Shown here in pieces: positions 35,470-46,264 of a stretch of DNA of 64,000 nucleotides. The stretch is from Rhizobium brockwellii (lineage in GTDB: Bacteria > Pseudomonadota > Alphaproteobacteria > Rhizobiales > Rhizobiaceae): NCBI RefSeq assembly GCF_000769405.2, contig NZ_CP053445.1, positions 62,001 through 126,000 on the forward strand, in the 5' to 3' direction. Made by a program: the position numbers and the translations under genes. How positions within the stretch are numbered: the first letter of the stretch is position 1; each line of letters starts with the position of its first letter. The notes beneath the pieces are model-generated. The model made no database searches. It saw nothing but the letters and a program-made list of their open reading frames with translations, and was not told the origin of the DNA.

Positions 35470-35487
35470 ATGTGCAGATCTGCACGT
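35470..35487. promoter_or_regulatory. tra box (TraR operator) between traC and traA
   Basis: ATGTGCAGATCTGCACGT matches 17 of 18 positions of the palindromic tra-box consensus bound by TraR with its acyl-homoserine lactone. It lies between the divergent traC-D-G and traA-F-B-H operons, as in Ti plasmids, and so should activate both. Confidence 0.93.
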
Positions 35488-35538
35488 CGGCAAGGCCGAC
35501 ACTTTGGAGGATGATCCCGCCGTTCCGAAGGAGCGGAT

Positions 35539-35575
35539 CCAAGGGCGCAATTATACGTCGCTGATGCGACGCGTT
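35539..35575 (+). other. oriT (nick region)
   Basis: CCAAGGGCGCAATTATACG followed by the perfect inverted repeat CGTCGC-TGAT-GCGACG (35556-35571) is the nick-region pattern of Ti and other rhizobial plasmids. The site lies between traC and traA, the usual place. The TraA relaxase should nick in the GGGCGCAATTATACG segment. Confidence 0.88.
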
Positions 35576-35652
35576 GCTCAGCGCCCGAAGTGCGGCCGAC
35601 CATGGCCTGACCGCTCCCGACGAACGGCGTTCAAACCGGGAGCTTTACCGCC

Positions 35653-38600
35653 GTGGCCATCGCCCACTTCTCAGCCAGCATTGTCAGCCGCGGCAGCGGC
35701 CGCAGCGTGGTGCTGTCTGCGGCCTATCGGCACTGCGCGAAGATGGAATACGAGCGCGAGGCCCGTACCATCGACTACACTCGGAAAGAGGGGCTTGTGC
35801 ATGAGGAATTCCTGCTCCCGGCCGATGCCCCGAAATGGGTCCGCGCGATAATTGCCGACCACTCTGTCGCCGGAGCTTCGGAAGCCTTCTGGAACAACGT
35901 TGAGGCCTTCGAGAAGCGTTCCGATGCGCAGCTCGCTCGCGACCTGACCATAGCGCTTCCACTGGAGCTGTCGTCCGAGCAGAACATCGCGCTGGTGCGG
36001 GACTTTGTCGACAAGCATATCCTCGCAAAAGGTATGGTCGCGGACTGGGTCTACCATGACAATCCCGGCAATCCGCATATCCACCTGATGACCACATTGC
36101 GCCCACTGACCGAAGACGGGTTCGGATCGAAGAAGGTCGCTGTGACCGGCGAGGACGGCCAGCCAGTCCGCACGAAGTCCGGGAAAATCCTTTATGAGCT
36201 CTGGGCGGGTTCGATCGACGACTTCAATACTCTGCGCGATGGATGGTTCGAGCGGCTGAACCACCATCTGGCGCTCGGCGGCATCGATCTCCGTATCGAC
36301 GGCCGTTCCTATGAGAAGCAGGGCATCGCGCTGGAACCGACAATCCATCTCGGCGTCGGGGCGAAAGCCATCGAACGCAAGGCGGAAGAACAGGGTATTC
36401 GGCCAAAGCTCGAACGGACCGAACTGAACGAACAGCGGCGGTCGGAAAACACCCGCCGCATTCTAAACAATCCAGCCATCGTGCTCGACGTGATCACGCG
36501 GGAAAAGAGCGTTTTCGATGAACGCGATGTCGCCAAGGTTCTGCATCGCTATGTCGATGATCCGGCTGTCTTCCACCAACTGATGTTACGCATCATCCTG
36601 AACCCCGAGGTTCTCCGGCTGCAGCGCGACACGATCGACTTTTCCACCGGGGAAAAGGTGCCCGCCCGTTATTCGACGCGGGCGATGATCCGCCTTGAGG
36701 CGACGATGGTGCGGCAGGCGTTATGGCTGGCGAACCGGGACGGTCATCCTGTCTCTGAAGCTGCTCTTGACGCAACGTTCCGGCGGCACGAGCGGTTGTC
36801 GCAGGAGCAGAAAGCGGCGATCGAGCGGATCGCCGGTCCCGCCCGGATCGCGGCCGTGGTTGGACGCGCCGGCGCCGGCAAAACCACGATGATGAAGGCT
36901 GCCCGCGAGGCGTGGGAACTGGCCGGATATCGTGTGGTCGGCGGCGCGCTTGCCGGCAAGGCGGCCGAAGGTCTGGAGAAGGAAGCCGGCATCGAAAGCC
37001 GCACGCTGGCATCATGGGAGTTGCGCTGGAATCGGGGCCGTGACGTTCTCGATGATAAAACCGTCTTCGTCATGGACGAGGCCGGCATGGTCGCCTCGAA
37101 GCAGATGGCCGGCTTCGTCGATACCGTTGTCAGGGCAGGTGCCAAGATCGTTCTCGTCGGCGATCCCGAACAGCTCCAGCCGATCGAGGCGGGTGCTGCC
37201 TTCCGCGCCATCGTCGACCGCATTGGTTATGCAGAACTCGAGACGATCTATCGCCAGCGCGAGGACTGGATGCGCAAGGCGTCGCTCGATCTGGCCCGGG
37301 GCAATGTGGAAAAAGCGCTGACCGCCTATGATGCCAATGCCAGGATCACGGGAATGCGCCTGAAGGCCGAAGCGGTCGAGCGGCTGATCGGTGACTGGAA
37401 CCACGATTACGATCAGACGAAGACAACGCTGATCCTCGCGCATCTGCGCCGCGACGTGCGCATGCTCAACGTTATGGCCCGCGAAAAACTTGTCGAACGC
37501 GGCATTGTCGGTGAGGGCCATGTCTTCAAAACAGCTGACGGCATTCGCCAGTTTGACACGGGCGACCAGATCGTCTTCCTGAAGAACGAGACCTCGCTCG
37601 GCGTCAAGAACGGCATGATCGCTCATGTCATTGAGGCCGCACCGAACAGGATCGTTGCTGTCGTCGGAGAGGGTGATCAGCGGCGGCAGGTCATCGTCGA
37701 GCAACGCTTCTACAGCAATCTCGATCATGGTTACGCTACCACGATCCATAAATCGCAAGGCGCTACCGTCGATCGCGTGAAGGTGTTGGCAAGCCTCTCG
37801 CTCGACCGGCATCTGACCTATGTGGCGATGACCCGCCACCGCGAGGATTTGCAGCTTTACTACGGCCGCCGGTCATTCGACTTCAATGGTGGCCTGGCCA
37901 AGGTACTCTCCCGAAAGAATGCCAAGGAGACCACGCTCGATTATGAGCGCGGAAAGCTTTACCGCGAGGCGCTGCGGTTTGCGGAAAGTCGCGGCCTTAA
38001 CATCGTCCAGGTGGCGCGGACGCTGCTACGCGACCAACTCGACTGGACGCTGCGCCAGAAGACGAAACTTGTCGATCTCGGCCAGCGCCTTGCTGTCTTT
38101 GCAGAGCGTCTCGGTCTGCACCACCCCTTAAAAACCCAAACGATGAAGGAGGCCGCGCCCATGGTTGCAGGCATCAGGACATTTTCCGGTTCCGTCGCCG
38201 ATACGGTGGAGCAAAAGCTCGACACTGATCCAGCCCTCAAGAAACAATGGGAAGAGGTTTCGACCCGTTTTGCTTACGTCTTTGCCGATCCCGAGACCGC
38301 CTTCCGGGCGATGAACTTCGATGCGGTGCTAGTGGATAAGGAAACGGCCAATCTGGCGCTTCAGACGCTGACGACCGCCCCGGCGTCGATCGGACCGCTG
38401 AAGGGTAAGGCCGGCATTCTTGCCAGCAAGACTGAGCGCGAGGACCGTCGCATCGCCGAGATAAACGTCCCCGCTCTGAAGCGCGATCTCGAGCAGTATC
38501 TGCAGATGCGCGAGGCTGCCATAAAGCGGCTTTCCACAGACGAGCAGGTACAGCGCCAGCGCGTGTCGATCGACATCCCGGCGCTCTCGCCGGCAGCACA

Positions 38601-38955
38601 TGTGGTGCTGGAGCGCGTGCGTGACGCGATCGACCGCAACGATCTGCCGGCGGCCATGGCATATGCACTGAGCAATCGGGAAACCAAGCTGGAAATTGAC
38701 GGGTTCAACCAAGCCGTCACCCAGCGGTTCGGGGAACGCACACTGCTCACCAATGCCGCGCGCGAACCCTCCGGAAAGCTCTTCGACAAACTCTCAGACG
38801 GGATGCAGCCCGAGCAGAAGGAACGTCTGAAGGAAGCCTGGCCGATCATGCGCACGTCCCAGCAGCTCGCCGCTTACGAGCGCACCGTCCAGACCCTGCG
38901 GCAAGCCGAGGATTTGCGTCTCGCCCAGCGCCAGACGCCGGTGATGAAGCAATGA
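35653..38955 (+). CDS. traA: Relaxase-helicase TraA (Ti-type, MobQ)
   Basis: The 1,100-residue protein nicks oriT and unwinds the transferred strand. The N-terminal MobA/MobL domain has the candidate catalytic Tyr25 (SAAYR) and the metal-binding HIH at 142-144 ([10 protein letters not shown]). A TraI/RecD-type helicase follows, with Walker A GRAGAGKT at 404-411, VMDEAGMV as Walker B and the late motif [18 protein letters not shown]. The C-terminal 300 residues are charged and helical. The start is GTG at 35653, which gives the family's usual [14 protein letters not shown] beginning. It opens the rightward traA-F-B-H operon and is controlled through the tra box at 35470. Confidence 0.95.
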   Translation: MAIAHFSASIVSRGSGRSVVLSAAYRHCAKMEYEREARTIDYTRKEGLVHEEFLLPADAPKWVRAIIADHSVAGASEAFWNNVEAFEKRSDAQLARDLTIALPLELSSEQNIALVRDFVDKHILAKGMVADWVYHDNPGNPHIHLMTTLRPLTEDGFGSKKVAVTGEDGQPVRTKSGKILYELWAGSIDDFNTLRDGWFERLNHHLALGGIDLRIDGRSYEKQGIALEPTIHLGVGAKAIERKAEEQGIRPKLERTELNEQRRSENTRRILNNPAIVLDVITREKSVFDERDVAKVLHRYVDDPAVFHQLMLRIILNPEVLRLQRDTIDFSTGEKVPARYSTRAMIRLEATMVRQALWLANRDGHPVSEAALDATFRRHERLSQEQKAAIERIAGPARIAAVVGRAGAGKTTMMKAAREAWELAGYRVVGGALAGKAAEGLEKEAGIESRTLASWELRWNRGRDVLDDKTVFVMDEAGMVASKQMAGFVDTVVRAGAKIVLVGDPEQLQPIEAGAAFRAIVDRIGYAELETIYRQREDWMRKASLDLARGNVEKALTAYDANARITGMRLKAEAVERLIGDWNHDYDQTKTTLILAHLRRDVRMLNVMAREKLVERGIVGEGHVFKTADGIRQFDTGDQIVFLKNETSLGVKNGMIAHVIEAAPNRIVAVVGEGDQRRQVIVEQRFYSNLDHGYATTIHKSQGATVDRVKVLASLSLDRHLTYVAMTRHREDLQLYYGRRSFDFNGGLAKVLSRKNAKETTLDYERGKLYREALRFAESRGLNIVQVARTLLRDQLDWTLRQKTKLVDLGQRLAVFAERLGLHHPLKTQTMKEAAPMVAGIRTFSGSVADTVEQKLDTDPALKKQWEEVSTRFAYVFADPETAFRAMNFDAVLVDKETANLALQTLTTAPASIGPLKGKAGILASKTEREDRRIAEINVPALKRDLEQYLQMREAAIKRLSTDEQVQRQRVSIDIPALSPAAHVVLERVRDAIDRNDLPAAMAYALSNRETKLEIDGFNQAVTQRFGERTLLTNAAREPSGKLFDKLSDGMQPEQKERLKEAWPIMRTSQQLAAYERTVQTLRQAEDLRLAQRQTPVMKQ

Positions 38956-39479
38956 GACGGCGGCTTCTCCCGTTCCTGGCCAGCGTGGGTGGGGCGATCG
39001 CCGCTCTGGCGGCAGTCGCCTATATGGGCGGCTTTCGCTTGAACTTGACGCCGAGCGAGCCGCTTGGACTCTGGCGTATCGTGGCCCTGCAGCGTCCGGT
39101 CGAAACTGGCGATCTCGTGTTCATCTGCCCACCGCCGACCGCGTCATTCGAGGAGGCACGGCGCCGCGGCTATGTTAGGCGTGGCCTCTGCCCCGGCGGC
39201 TTTGCGCCGCTGATCAAGACAGTCGCGGCACTTCCCGGACAGCATGTCGAAATCGGTGCGAATGTCACTGTCGACGGCAGGCCTCTCGCCTCATCGATCG
39301 TTCGCGCGAGCGATGGCGAGGGCAGGCCGATCACACCGTTCAAAACCGGCCTCGTGCCACTGAGAAACCTGTTTCTTCACTCATCCTTTGCGAGCTCCTA
39401 TGATAGTCGGTACTTCGGGCCGGTTCCCGACACGGGCCTTCTCGGTCTGGCGCGGCCGGTCCTCACGTTCAATCCATAA
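38952..39479 (+). CDS. traF: Conjugal transfer signal peptidase TraF
   Basis: The 175-residue protein is an S26-family peptidase that matures the conjugative pilin. One N-terminal membrane segment (about residues 7-27) anchors it. The catalytic serine is Ser35 in [10 protein letters not shown] and the general base Lys89 in [10 protein letters not shown]. Its ATG overlaps the traA stop by four bases, and its 3' end overlaps traB by 80 bases. The matching TrbC-type pilin must be encoded outside the window. Confidence 0.92.
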   Translation: MRRRLLPFLASVGGAIAALAAVAYMGGFRLNLTPSEPLGLWRIVALQRPVETGDLVFICPPPTASFEEARRRGYVRRGLCPGGFAPLIKTVAALPGQHVEIGANVTVDGRPLASSIVRASDGEGRPITPFKTGLVPLRNLFLHSSFASSYDSRYFGPVPDTGLLGLARPVLTFNP

Positions 39480-40665
39480 CTGGCAGCGATCCTGCCTGCT
39501 CATTGCCGTATCCGTCGCTTGCGGCTGGACTGCCTGGAGCGGCCATGCCCTGACCCTTCCGGTCGCTGTGTTGTTTCCGGCGCTCTGGGGGATGTCGCCA
39601 TCGCGGCTGACGGCGGGGCTCGTGTCCGCCGGATATTTTCTGGCTGCCTCGCGTGGGCTGCCGCAGGGTGTCGCCAACTTCTATGCCGCCGATCTCTGGC
39701 CTGGGCTTCTGCTCTGGACAGCTGCTTCGCTGTCCTTCGCCGGCGTCCATGCGGCACTCTGGAAGGGGCAACCGGAAGGGAAGTCTCGGGGAGAAGGTCG
39801 AACGGTAATGGCAAGGGCGCCACGCTATCTGGCGGCGGCGATGCTCATGGGACTGCCGCCCCTCGGCATAACCTGCTGGGCACATCCGCTGACCGCTGCA
39901 GGTGTGCTCTTTCCGGGATGGGGATGGTGGGGGCTGGTCGCGATGGCAGCCGGCCTCGCGATGATGACATCGCGATATTGGCCAGCTGTCGCCATCGTCC
40001 TGGGAGGATTCTGGCTCTGGTCTGCCGCTACGTGGACATCACCTGACCTACCCGAGGGATGGAAGGGCGTCGACCTCGAACAGGGCGAGAGCCTCGGACG
40101 AGACGGCTCGCTCGACTATCACCGTGACCTGATCGCAACGGTGCGTACGGCTGCGGGAGAGAAAACCCGCTTCATCGTTCTTCCCGAAAGTGCTCTGGGC
40201 TTCTGGACGCCGACCGTGGCAAAGCTCTGGAGCCAAGGCTTGCGAGGCTCGGAGCTCACTGTGATCGCCGGCGCGGCCGTCATCGATCCGGGCGGCTACG
40301 ACAATGTCATGGTGGAGGTTTCGGCTGACGAAGCACGAATTCTCTATCGCGAACGCATGCCGGTTCCGGTGTCCATGTGGCAGCCATGGCGGGCATGGAC
40401 CGGGCAGGGCGGTGGAGCTCGCGCCAACCTCTTCGGCAATCCAGTTGTGCAAAGCGACGACCAGAAGGTCGCCACGCTGATCTGCTACGAACAGCTCCTC
40501 CTCTGGCCGGTCCTGCAGTCGATGCTGCATTCCCCCACCGCAATCGTTGCCCCGGGCAACGGATGGTGGACCGCGGGAACGTCGATCGTCGCCATTCAGA
40601 ACGCGAGCGTGATTGCCTGGGCAAAACTATTCGGACTGCCAGTCGTCACGGCTTTTAACAGATAA
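39400..40665 (+). CDS. traB: Conjugal transfer membrane protein TraB (Ti-type)
   Basis: The protein of about 421 residues has several membrane helices in the first 200 residues and then a nitrilase-like region ([34 protein letters not shown]) typical of TraB of Ti-type systems. I start at the ATG at 39400; a TTG at 39388 is the alternative. Either places 80-90 bases of traB within traF in another frame. TraB raises transfer efficiency in Ti plasmids but its exact action is not settled. Confidence 0.9.
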   Translation: MIVGTSGRFPTRAFSVWRGRSSRSIHNWQRSCLLIAVSVACGWTAWSGHALTLPVAVLFPALWGMSPSRLTAGLVSAGYFLAASRGLPQGVANFYAADLWPGLLLWTAASLSFAGVHAALWKGQPEGKSRGEGRTVMARAPRYLAAAMLMGLPPLGITCWAHPLTAAGVLFPGWGWWGLVAMAAGLAMMTSRYWPAVAIVLGGFWLWSAATWTSPDLPEGWKGVDLEQGESLGRDGSLDYHRDLIATVRTAAGEKTRFIVLPESALGFWTPTVAKLWSQGLRGSELTVIAGAAVIDPGGYDNVMVEVSADEARILYRERMPVPVSMWQPWRAWTGQGGGARANLFGNPVVQSDDQKVATLICYEQLLLWPVLQSMLHSPTAIVAPGNGWWTAGTSIVAIQNASVIAWAKLFGLPVVTAFNR

Positions 40666-40679
40666 GGAAATTGTTTGCG

Positions 40680-41303
40680 ATGGTCGATGCCGCCCTCATC
40701 AAGGAATGCAGCGATCCCGGCCTGAAGCCGGCGATCGTCGAACAGTTCATCGAGCAGGCAGGGTCGCAAGATCCGCTCGCGGTCACGGTCCGCTCCGGAA
40801 ACCGGGTGGTGCTGGTGCCCAGGCCGAAGACAGCGGAGGAGGCGTTGGCGCTTATCCGAGACAACCTCGGTCGCAGTACCGTTCGCGTCGGGATCACACA
40901 ATATCCCGCCGGGCTCGGCATCGTGGAGGCGGGCCAGCTGAAGCCGGACCTGGTCGATGCCTGCGAGAACATGCGCATGGGCACAGCCCTGTTCGCCAAG
41001 GTCTATCGGATCGTGACCAAATGGTATGGCAACCCGACCGGGAGGCAAGTCCTGCCGCAAGTGTTCGACGATGCGATCATCGCCTGGCAGACGGGATACT
41101 TCGAAGGAACGGCAGTGTTTCGAGCTGAAGATCCGGGTAAAACGAAAATGGCTGACCCGGAGCCCGCGCGGGAAGACGATACCTCGGGCGAACGTGCGGA
41201 CCATGGTGCGACCGACGATTCCGATGCTGCTCCGGAAATCGCTACCGACCCTAACAAGGCAGGGATCCGGATTGATCTTTCTGGCATCGGTCATGAAAAG
41301 TAG
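40680..41303 (+). CDS. traH: Conjugal transfer protein TraH (Ti-type)
   Basis: This protein of 207 residues starts at the ATG at 40680, 14 bases after traB. The N-terminal 160 residues form a lysozyme-like or transglycosylase-like region (IVEQFIEQAGSQDPLAVTV, ITQYPAGLGIVEAG) as in Ti-type TraH, followed by an acidic C-terminal tail. It closes the traA-F-B-H operon. There is no clear signal peptide, which leaves its export route open. Confidence 0.9.
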   Translation: MVDAALIKECSDPGLKPAIVEQFIEQAGSQDPLAVTVRSGNRVVLVPRPKTAEEALALIRDNLGRSTVRVGITQYPAGLGIVEAGQLKPDLVDACENMRMGTALFAKVYRIVTKWYGNPTGRQVLPQVFDDAIIAWQTGYFEGTAVFRAEDPGKTKMADPEPAREDDTSGERADHGATDDSDAAPEIATDPNKAGIRIDLSGIGHEK

Positions 41304-41719
41304 ATGTTACCATGGGTTGATCGATCCAACGCAATTGCCCAGCAACTCTCTTAGAGTGTTTGGACTACGCGAATATACCGATCGGAACGGAATTCCTTGC
41401 GTCTGATGCTTCTTGGATGTGAAGATTTGCACGTTCGCGATGCCAATCCCTACTGGCATCTCGTTGAAATGACTCTTATAAAGGCCGGGACGCAGTACGT
41501 GCTGTGTTGCGGCGTAGAATCCGCGGATGAAAGGTTGGCGCTGACCGAAATGGCGCCAGGAATCCTCTGACCTTATGGCCGGGGGCCTGTGACTCATGTC
41601 CAGGCGCCTCGGTGCTAAAGGTCTCAGGGCCGATTCATCTCGGATTCTAACCCCCGGCTAGGGTTCATAGGGTTCAACGTCAGCGGGGGCGGACCGCAGA
41701 CAAAACCAGGGTTGGAAGC
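41304..41719. other. Regulatory region between traH and traM
   Basis: About 415 bases without a convincing gene. A 54-codon frame at 41406-41570 and a leftward 96-codon frame overlap each other and the second tra box, so neither is supported. The region probably carries the traM promoter. Confidence 0.45.
41417..41434. promoter_or_regulatory. Second tra-box-like site upstream of traM
   Basis: ATGTGAAGATTTGCACGT matches 15 of 18 positions of the tra-box consensus. It lies about 285 bases upstream of traM, a gene that TraR activates in Ti plasmids to form a negative-feedback loop. Confidence 0.65.
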
Positions 41720-42028
41720 ATGGAATCGGAAGATGTGAGCTTGTCTAAGGGAGTGGAGCTCCGGCCAGTGGTGGGGCTAACGCGGGGACTACCTCCCGCC
41801 GACTTGGAAAGCCTTACCGTCGACGCGATCCGAACGCACCGGCGGTTAGTCGAAAAGGCTGACGAACTGTTCCAGGCACTGCCGGAAAGCTACAGATCAG
41901 GGGAATTGACCGGTGGCCCACAGCATCTTTGTTACATCGAGGCCAGCATCGAGATGCATGCGCAGATGAGCGCAGTGAGTACCCTGATCAGCATCCTCGG
42001 CTACATCCCGAAGGTGACCGTTAACTGA
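41720..42028 (+). CDS. traM: TraR antiactivator TraM
   Basis: The 102-residue helical protein matches TraM of Ti-type plasmids (LRPVVGLTRGLPPADLESL, RTHRRLVEKADELFQALP). TraM binds the C-terminal region of TraR and blocks its DNA binding, setting the quorum threshold for conjugation. It converges with traR, with a gap of 47 bases. A tra box lies upstream, which would let TraR induce its own inhibitor. Confidence 0.92.
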   Translation: MESEDVSLSKGVELRPVVGLTRGLPPADLESLTVDAIRTHRRLVEKADELFQALPESYRSGELTGGPQHLCYIEASIEMHAQMSAVSTLISILGYIPKVTVN

Positions 42029-42075
42029 TCCGGATTCAGGACCACGCCTGGTGAGCAACTTGGCCACCGGCGCTC

Positions 42076-42780
42076 TCACATCAACTTCCTGCGAATTGCT
42101 AGCGCGGTGAGGTGGGCCTTGCTCCGGACATCGAAGCGCTTCATAGCCTCGCGAAGCTTGACGCGGACACTATTGTATTTGACGCCCTCCACATCGGCGA
42201 TCTCCTCCATCGTCATACCGACGGCGATCCATCGGAGATAGGTCGCCTCTTTAGGATCGAGCCAGGCGGCATCTTCCACAGTCGGAGTGGTTTGAAGGAA
42301 CGAGATGCGGGCATGGAGCTGTCCGACGGCAGCGGCGGCCGCGACCGCGTCTATCTCACGGTCGAGATCGATCTCTGGCCGATCTGACGCCAAGGTGAAC
42401 ATCGACATCGAGCCGTTGGCAGTTTTGATGGGAATGGTGACCCCGGATCGAACGCCGAAATCTGCAGCTTGCGCGTAGAAGGCACGCTCCTCCTTCGATA
42501 GCCTCGGACGATCCTGTTCGCCGGACCACGCAAACATTAGCTTTCTGGATTTCGCGCGTTTGACGACCGGATCGAGTTTGTCGAAGCTCTTCTCGAAATA
42601 CATCGACCGCCACTCACGATGATAATTGGTGACTGCGATGCTGTGCTTGTGCTGGATGTGGAGATAGGCGTAGCCGGTGAAGCCAAAATGTTGGGTGAGG
42701 TCGGAAAGGCCCTGCGTGAGGATGCTTTCGTCGCCTTGTATCGCCGCAAGATCGGTCAGCTTGTCCAGCCAGTGCTGCAT
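42076..42780 (-). CDS. traR: Quorum-sensing activator TraR (LuxR family)
   Basis: The 234-residue protein is very close to pTiC58 TraR along its whole length. The acyl-homoserine-lactone pocket residues are kept: Tyr53, Trp57, Asp70 and Trp85. The C-terminal LuxR helix-turn-helix ([35 protein letters not shown]) should bind the tra boxes at 35470 and 41417. The ATG at 42780 gives the canonical [11 protein letters not shown] start. In Ti plasmids traR is placed under opine-controlled promoters; here it has its own upstream region next to the chemoreceptor. No traI synthase is in this window. Confidence 0.96.
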   Translation of the reverse strand: MQHWLDKLTDLAAIQGDESILTQGLSDLTQHFGFTGYAYLHIQHKHSIAVTNYHREWRSMYFEKSFDKLDPVVKRAKSRKLMFAWSGEQDRPRLSKEERAFYAQAADFGVRSGVTIPIKTANGSMSMFTLASDRPEIDLDREIDAVAAAAAVGQLHARISFLQTTPTVEDAAWLDPKEATYLRWIAVGMTMEEIADVEGVKYNSVRVKLREAMKRFDVRSKAHLTALAIRRKLM

Positions 42781-42907
42781 TTTTTCACTCCGTTTTGGTG
42801 GTCAGGTGGAACAGATCACGAGAGCCCCTCGACGTTTATTATCATATGCGCTCAAAAATCAACCTTAGATTGCATAATAGTACTTATGGAACCAATGGTG
42901 GCAGGCA

Positions 42908-44785
42908 CTAGCTAGCGCGTGCTTTCAACGACGGGGGGATTTCGCCCTGCTGCCGGACGTCGCTGGCAGGAAGAGCCTGCGATCCGGTCGCATAAAAAGC
43001 TCCCCGGAGCTTGAACTGCGACACCAGACTTCTCAACGACTTGACCTCTGTTGCAAGACTGCCTGACGCTGCATTTGCTTCCTCAGCAATCGCGGCATTA
43101 TGTTGCGTGTCTCGATCCAGAGCCCTAATTACGGAGTTGATTGCAGCGAGGCTCTCGGCCTGCTCCTGATAGGTCGCCGATACACCCTCCATGTGGCGGT
43201 TTACCTCCACGATGAGCCCACCTATCGCCCGCAGCGTTTCACCTGTTTCTCGAACAAGCTTCACACCGCTGCTCACCTCGGCAGATGCATTCGTGATCAG
43301 GACATTGATGTCCTTCGCTGCCCGCGCAGACCGTTGGGCGAGTTCACGCACTTCCTGAGCAACTACCGTAAATCCTTTGCCGGCCTCACCCGCGCGTGCG
43401 GCTTCAACGCCCGCGTTGAGAGCGAGCAGGTTTGTTTGAAACGCGATTTCGTCGATAACATTCAGGATGCTTGAAATCTCCGCTGATGAGGTTTCTATCC
43501 GCCTCATCGCCTCTACTGTTCGTGTTAAGACCTCGGCCGATCCAGATGCTGACTTGTTAGCCATCGCAGCGATCGTTCGTGCTTCAAGAGTACGATCACT
43601 GGATAGACTGATATTCGCAGTAATCTCGTGTAATGCCGCAGCGGTCTCTTCCAGCGAAGAGGCTTGACGCTCCGTACGCTGTGACAAATCATGCGACCCG
43701 TTCGCGATCTCCAGCGCTCCCTCATCAATTACTGAGATGGAGCGAGATATATTGTCCAGAGTGTCATGGAGTTGTTCAACGGACTGATTGAAATCATTGC
43801 GTAACCCTTCAAAGTCCGGAGCAAAGGGGTCGGGTAATGAGAAGTTGAGATCACCATCAGCAAGTCTTCTTAGGCCACCAGCCAATCCAGATGTAGCGGC
43901 GCGAAGGCGCTGCTCGGCCTCTGCGTCGGCTCGCTCTTTAGCCTCGGCAAGTTCGGTATCCCTTTGCTGGCGTAAAAGCTCTGATTGTGCTTCAAGCTCT
44001 TTCTTCGCAATCGCTGCTCGACGAAACACTGAGACTGCAGCCGCCATTGCCCCGATTTCATCTGTCCGCCCGGCATAGGGGACATCGGCATCAACGTTCC
44101 CATCGGCCAGTCTTTTCATTGACGCGGCAATACGGGCGATCGGCCCGGTGATACCAAAGGTTACGAAGACAATTGCAGCTAAAACGATCAGCAGGGATCC
44201 AATCGCAGCTGCAATCAGTCCTAGTTTCGTGTTGTTATAAGATGCCTGGCTTTCAGCGTACGTGTGCTCGGTGTCCTCTTGGTTTATCCGAACAAGCTCG
44301 TCGGCATTTGCCGAGACCTGAACTCCAAGAGGCTTCATCGTACTTGTCAGGTACATCGCAGCTTCTACGGTTTTGTTCAGCGAAGAGTATGACATTACCT
44401 TCTCGGCTGCGGTCACATAACTCGCCTTCGCGCCCTTTATCTTCGCGATCAACTGAAGCTCATGCTCGGAAACGGAATTGGCCTCATATCCCTGGATGTG
44501 ATCATCCAAAACGAGCGCGCGATCCTGGATTGCTTCCTTAGCCGCTTTTTTTTCATCGACCGAAAAGACCAGCAGATAATCACGATAAGCATTTTGAAGA
44601 TTAGCCATGTCGAGGGCGATCGTCTTCGACAGCTCAACGCTCTTCATCTTTTTGACCGCGATCGTCTTGGTAGCGGAATTTGTGGACTCCAGTCCACTTA
44701 TCGCAACAACAGCAACCGCCGCAAAAAGCACCGCTAGTGTCAGCAGGACGAGACTTAGCAGAAACCGGATGCTTGGCCTTTTCAT
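42908..44785 (-). CDS. Methyl-accepting chemotaxis protein
   Basis: The 625-residue receptor has a first membrane helix at about residues 7-30, a periplasmic four-helix-bundle sensor to about 190, a second membrane helix near 190-212, a HAMP domain, a second HAMP-like segment around 310-350, and a signalling domain with the conserved hairpin [22 protein letters not shown]. No C-terminal CheR-binding pentapeptide is present. Chemoreceptors on rhizobial plasmids often accompany opine or sugar catabolic genes; this one could sense a substrate of the adjacent transporter cluster, but no direct link is seen. GGAG precedes the ATG. Confidence 0.93.
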   Translation of the reverse strand: MKRPSIRFLLSLVLLTLAVLFAAVAVVAISGLESTNSATKTIAVKKMKSVELSKTIALDMANLQNAYRDYLLVFSVDEKKAAKEAIQDRALVLDDHIQGYEANSVSEHELQLIAKIKGAKASYVTAAEKVMSYSSLNKTVEAAMYLTSTMKPLGVQVSANADELVRINQEDTEHTYAESQASYNNTKLGLIAAAIGSLLIVLAAIVFVTFGITGPIARIAASMKRLADGNVDADVPYAGRTDEIGAMAAAVSVFRRAAIAKKELEAQSELLRQQRDTELAEAKERADAEAEQRLRAATSGLAGGLRRLADGDLNFSLPDPFAPDFEGLRNDFNQSVEQLHDTLDNISRSISVIDEGALEIANGSHDLSQRTERQASSLEETAAALHEITANISLSSDRTLEARTIAAMANKSASGSAEVLTRTVEAMRRIETSSAEISSILNVIDEIAFQTNLLALNAGVEAARAGEAGKGFTVVAQEVRELAQRSARAAKDINVLITNASAEVSSGVKLVRETGETLRAIGGLIVEVNRHMEGVSATYQEQAESLAAINSVIRALDRDTQHNAAIAEEANAASGSLATEVKSLRSLVSQFKLRGAFYATGSQALPASDVRQQGEIPPSLKARAS

Positions 44786-44788
44786 TTA

Positions 44789-44980
44789 CTAGTCTCCAGA
44801 TTGATGTTGCCTATCTTGATCGGTCGAGGAGTTAGCATGACCATCATTGACGCGAAGACTAGGCTTGAAGATCGTTGCTGCGACCACGGCCTTGATTCCT
44901 ATCGGTCCATAATGACGTGAGAGGTCGATGGACGGCTGTTCTTTAGTTGAAGGGTCTCGGCGCACTTTGCATCCTGTCAT
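44789..44980 (-). CDS. Possible small gene upstream of the chemoreceptor
   Basis: A 63-codon frame (65 if started at 44986) ends four bases before the chemoreceptor ATG. The segment PSIDLSRHYGPIGIKAVVAA is well-formed and looks conserved-protein-like. There is no clear ribosome-binding site. It might be a small upstream gene of the chemoreceptor operon; I do not recognise a family. Confidence 0.35.
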   Translation of the reverse strand: MTGCKVRRDPSTKEQPSIDLSRHYGPIGIKAVVAATIFKPSLRVNDGHANSSTDQDRQHQSGD

Positions 44981-44986
44981 GAGCAT

Positions 44987-45205
44987 GGACGTCGTCCTTG
45001 AACTTGAGGCACTCCAAAAAATCGGAGAAACGGGCTCTTTCTGGAGAACGCGAGGCTGCCGCCGACGAATTCCGGCGGCAGCCCATCCAGCCTTGGGAGG
45101 CTCCGGCAGAAGAGATTACTGGTACAACCGCGAATTCATCTGGTCGTGCCAACATGGTTAGCAGCTCGCCCTCAGGGCGCCCGCCCCAATCTGGAGGCTA
45201 ATACG
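44987..45205. other. Intergenic region with a strong hairpin
   Basis: This stretch between the SDR and chemoreceptor genes includes GGCTGCCGCCG paired with CGGCGGCAGCC (45054-45083, loop of eight bases). It lies downstream of the leftward SDR gene and could end its transcript, though no T-run follows. Short frames here are not protein-like. Confidence 0.5.
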
Positions 45206-45952
45206 CTAGATTCCGGGCTTCAGGTTGAGCGCATTTGGCACGGGCTTCATGAACTGCGAAATTGGCGAAGCCTCAGCGATGTATACCCTGTTCGGGCGCG
45301 TCAATATAAAGGCGACATAGTCCGCCACGTCTTCTGGCAATAGCAATTTCGAGTGGTCATCGACGTGGTTTTCCGATCGTTGCTGGGTATCTACCGCACC
45401 GGGGCAGATGGCGGTCGCTTTCACGTTGAACGGTAAGCCCTCGGCATCAGTTGTTTGGGTAAAGCCGAGCGCGCCGAATTTCGAGGCGGCATAGGCGCCG
45501 AACTTAGCGGATGCCACTTTCCCAGCGCGTGACACGATGTTGATAATATGGCCTTGCTGCCGATCGCACATGTGCTGGAAGAAGGCTTGAGTGCACAGGA
45601 AAGTGCCTTTGAGATTTACCGACATGGTGAAATCCCAATCCTCTTCTTTGATATCAGGAATGGCGTTGTGAACAGCTACCCCCCCATTATTTACCAAAAT
45701 CTCCACCGAGCCGAATCGCTCGAAAGCTGCGGCTGCCATCGCTTCAATCTGCGACTTGTATCGTATGTCTGTCTGGATCGGCAGCGCCTGACCGCCGAGC
45801 GCTCTAATCTCATCGCTTACTGCGCCAATCTGGTCTACCTCTGGCGACGCCAGAACGATATTCGCGCCTTCGCTTGCTAACGCGATTGAAATTGCCCGAC
45901 CGATGCCCCGTCCAGCACCGGTGATGACCGCAGTCTTGCCTTTTAGTTTCAT
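45206..45952 (-). CDS. SDR-family oxidoreductase
   Basis: The 248-residue classical short-chain dehydrogenase has TGAGRGIGRA at residues 11-20, NNGG near residue 90 and the catalytic YAASK near 155, so it uses NAD(P). It is divergent from the GntR regulator gene, and a 16-base palindrome that probably is that regulator's operator lies between them at 46082. It is therefore likely part of the same catabolic unit as the transporter and the deglycase. Its substrate may be a sugar alcohol or a keto compound released from the imported molecule. Confidence 0.9.
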   Translation of the reverse strand: MKLKGKTAVITGAGRGIGRAISIALASEGANIVLASPEVDQIGAVSDEIRALGGQALPIQTDIRYKSQIEAMAAAAFERFGSVEILVNNGGVAVHNAIPDIKEEDWDFTMSVNLKGTFLCTQAFFQHMCDRQQGHIINIVSRAGKVASAKFGAYAASKFGALGFTQTTDAEGLPFNVKATAICPGAVDTQQRSENHVDDHSKLLLPEDVADYVAFILTRPNRVYIAEASPISQFMKPVPNALNLKPGI

Positions 45953-46081
45953 GGTTCCCTACTTTTCAAATGCCGGTGCCAGGGACTGTCTTGGTCTTGC
46001 GACAAACTGAGCGCCTGCCTGCCCTTGTCCAGCGCATCAATTTCCTGTCTGATCAGTAAAACGGCGCCCTAGTGAAGACTG

Positions 46082-46097
46082 TCTGGTCTACACCAGA
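46082..46097. promoter_or_regulatory. GntR operator O1
   Basis: TCTGGTCTACACCAGA is a palindrome with six-base arms. It contains GTCTACAC, which fits the GTnTAnAC pattern of HutC-subfamily GntR sites. It lies 130 bases from the SDR start and 168 bases upstream of the regulator start. A 14-of-16 match recurs in front of the transporter operon. Confidence 0.72.
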
Positions 46098-46264
46098 TTG
46101 TCAAGAACTTACATTCTATGATCGCCAACTTTCCCATACTGGGAGAACTGGCGTCAGAACAGGCGTGGCAAAATGTGAACAGGAGCTTTAAGTGGTACAC
46201 TGTAGCCGGGCGAGCCTGCGGCTGGCTCGTAACGTTTAAGCTAGAGGCGGATCAAAGCGCTGAA

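Noticed and set aside
35397..35603. N-terminal extension of traC through oriT
   Set aside because: The extension would translate the tra box and oriT; the conserved TraC start is at 35396.
41406..41570. 54-codon rightward frame between traH and traM
   Set aside because: It contains the tra-box-like site, has no clear ribosome-binding site and no recognisable family, so it is more likely regulatory DNA.
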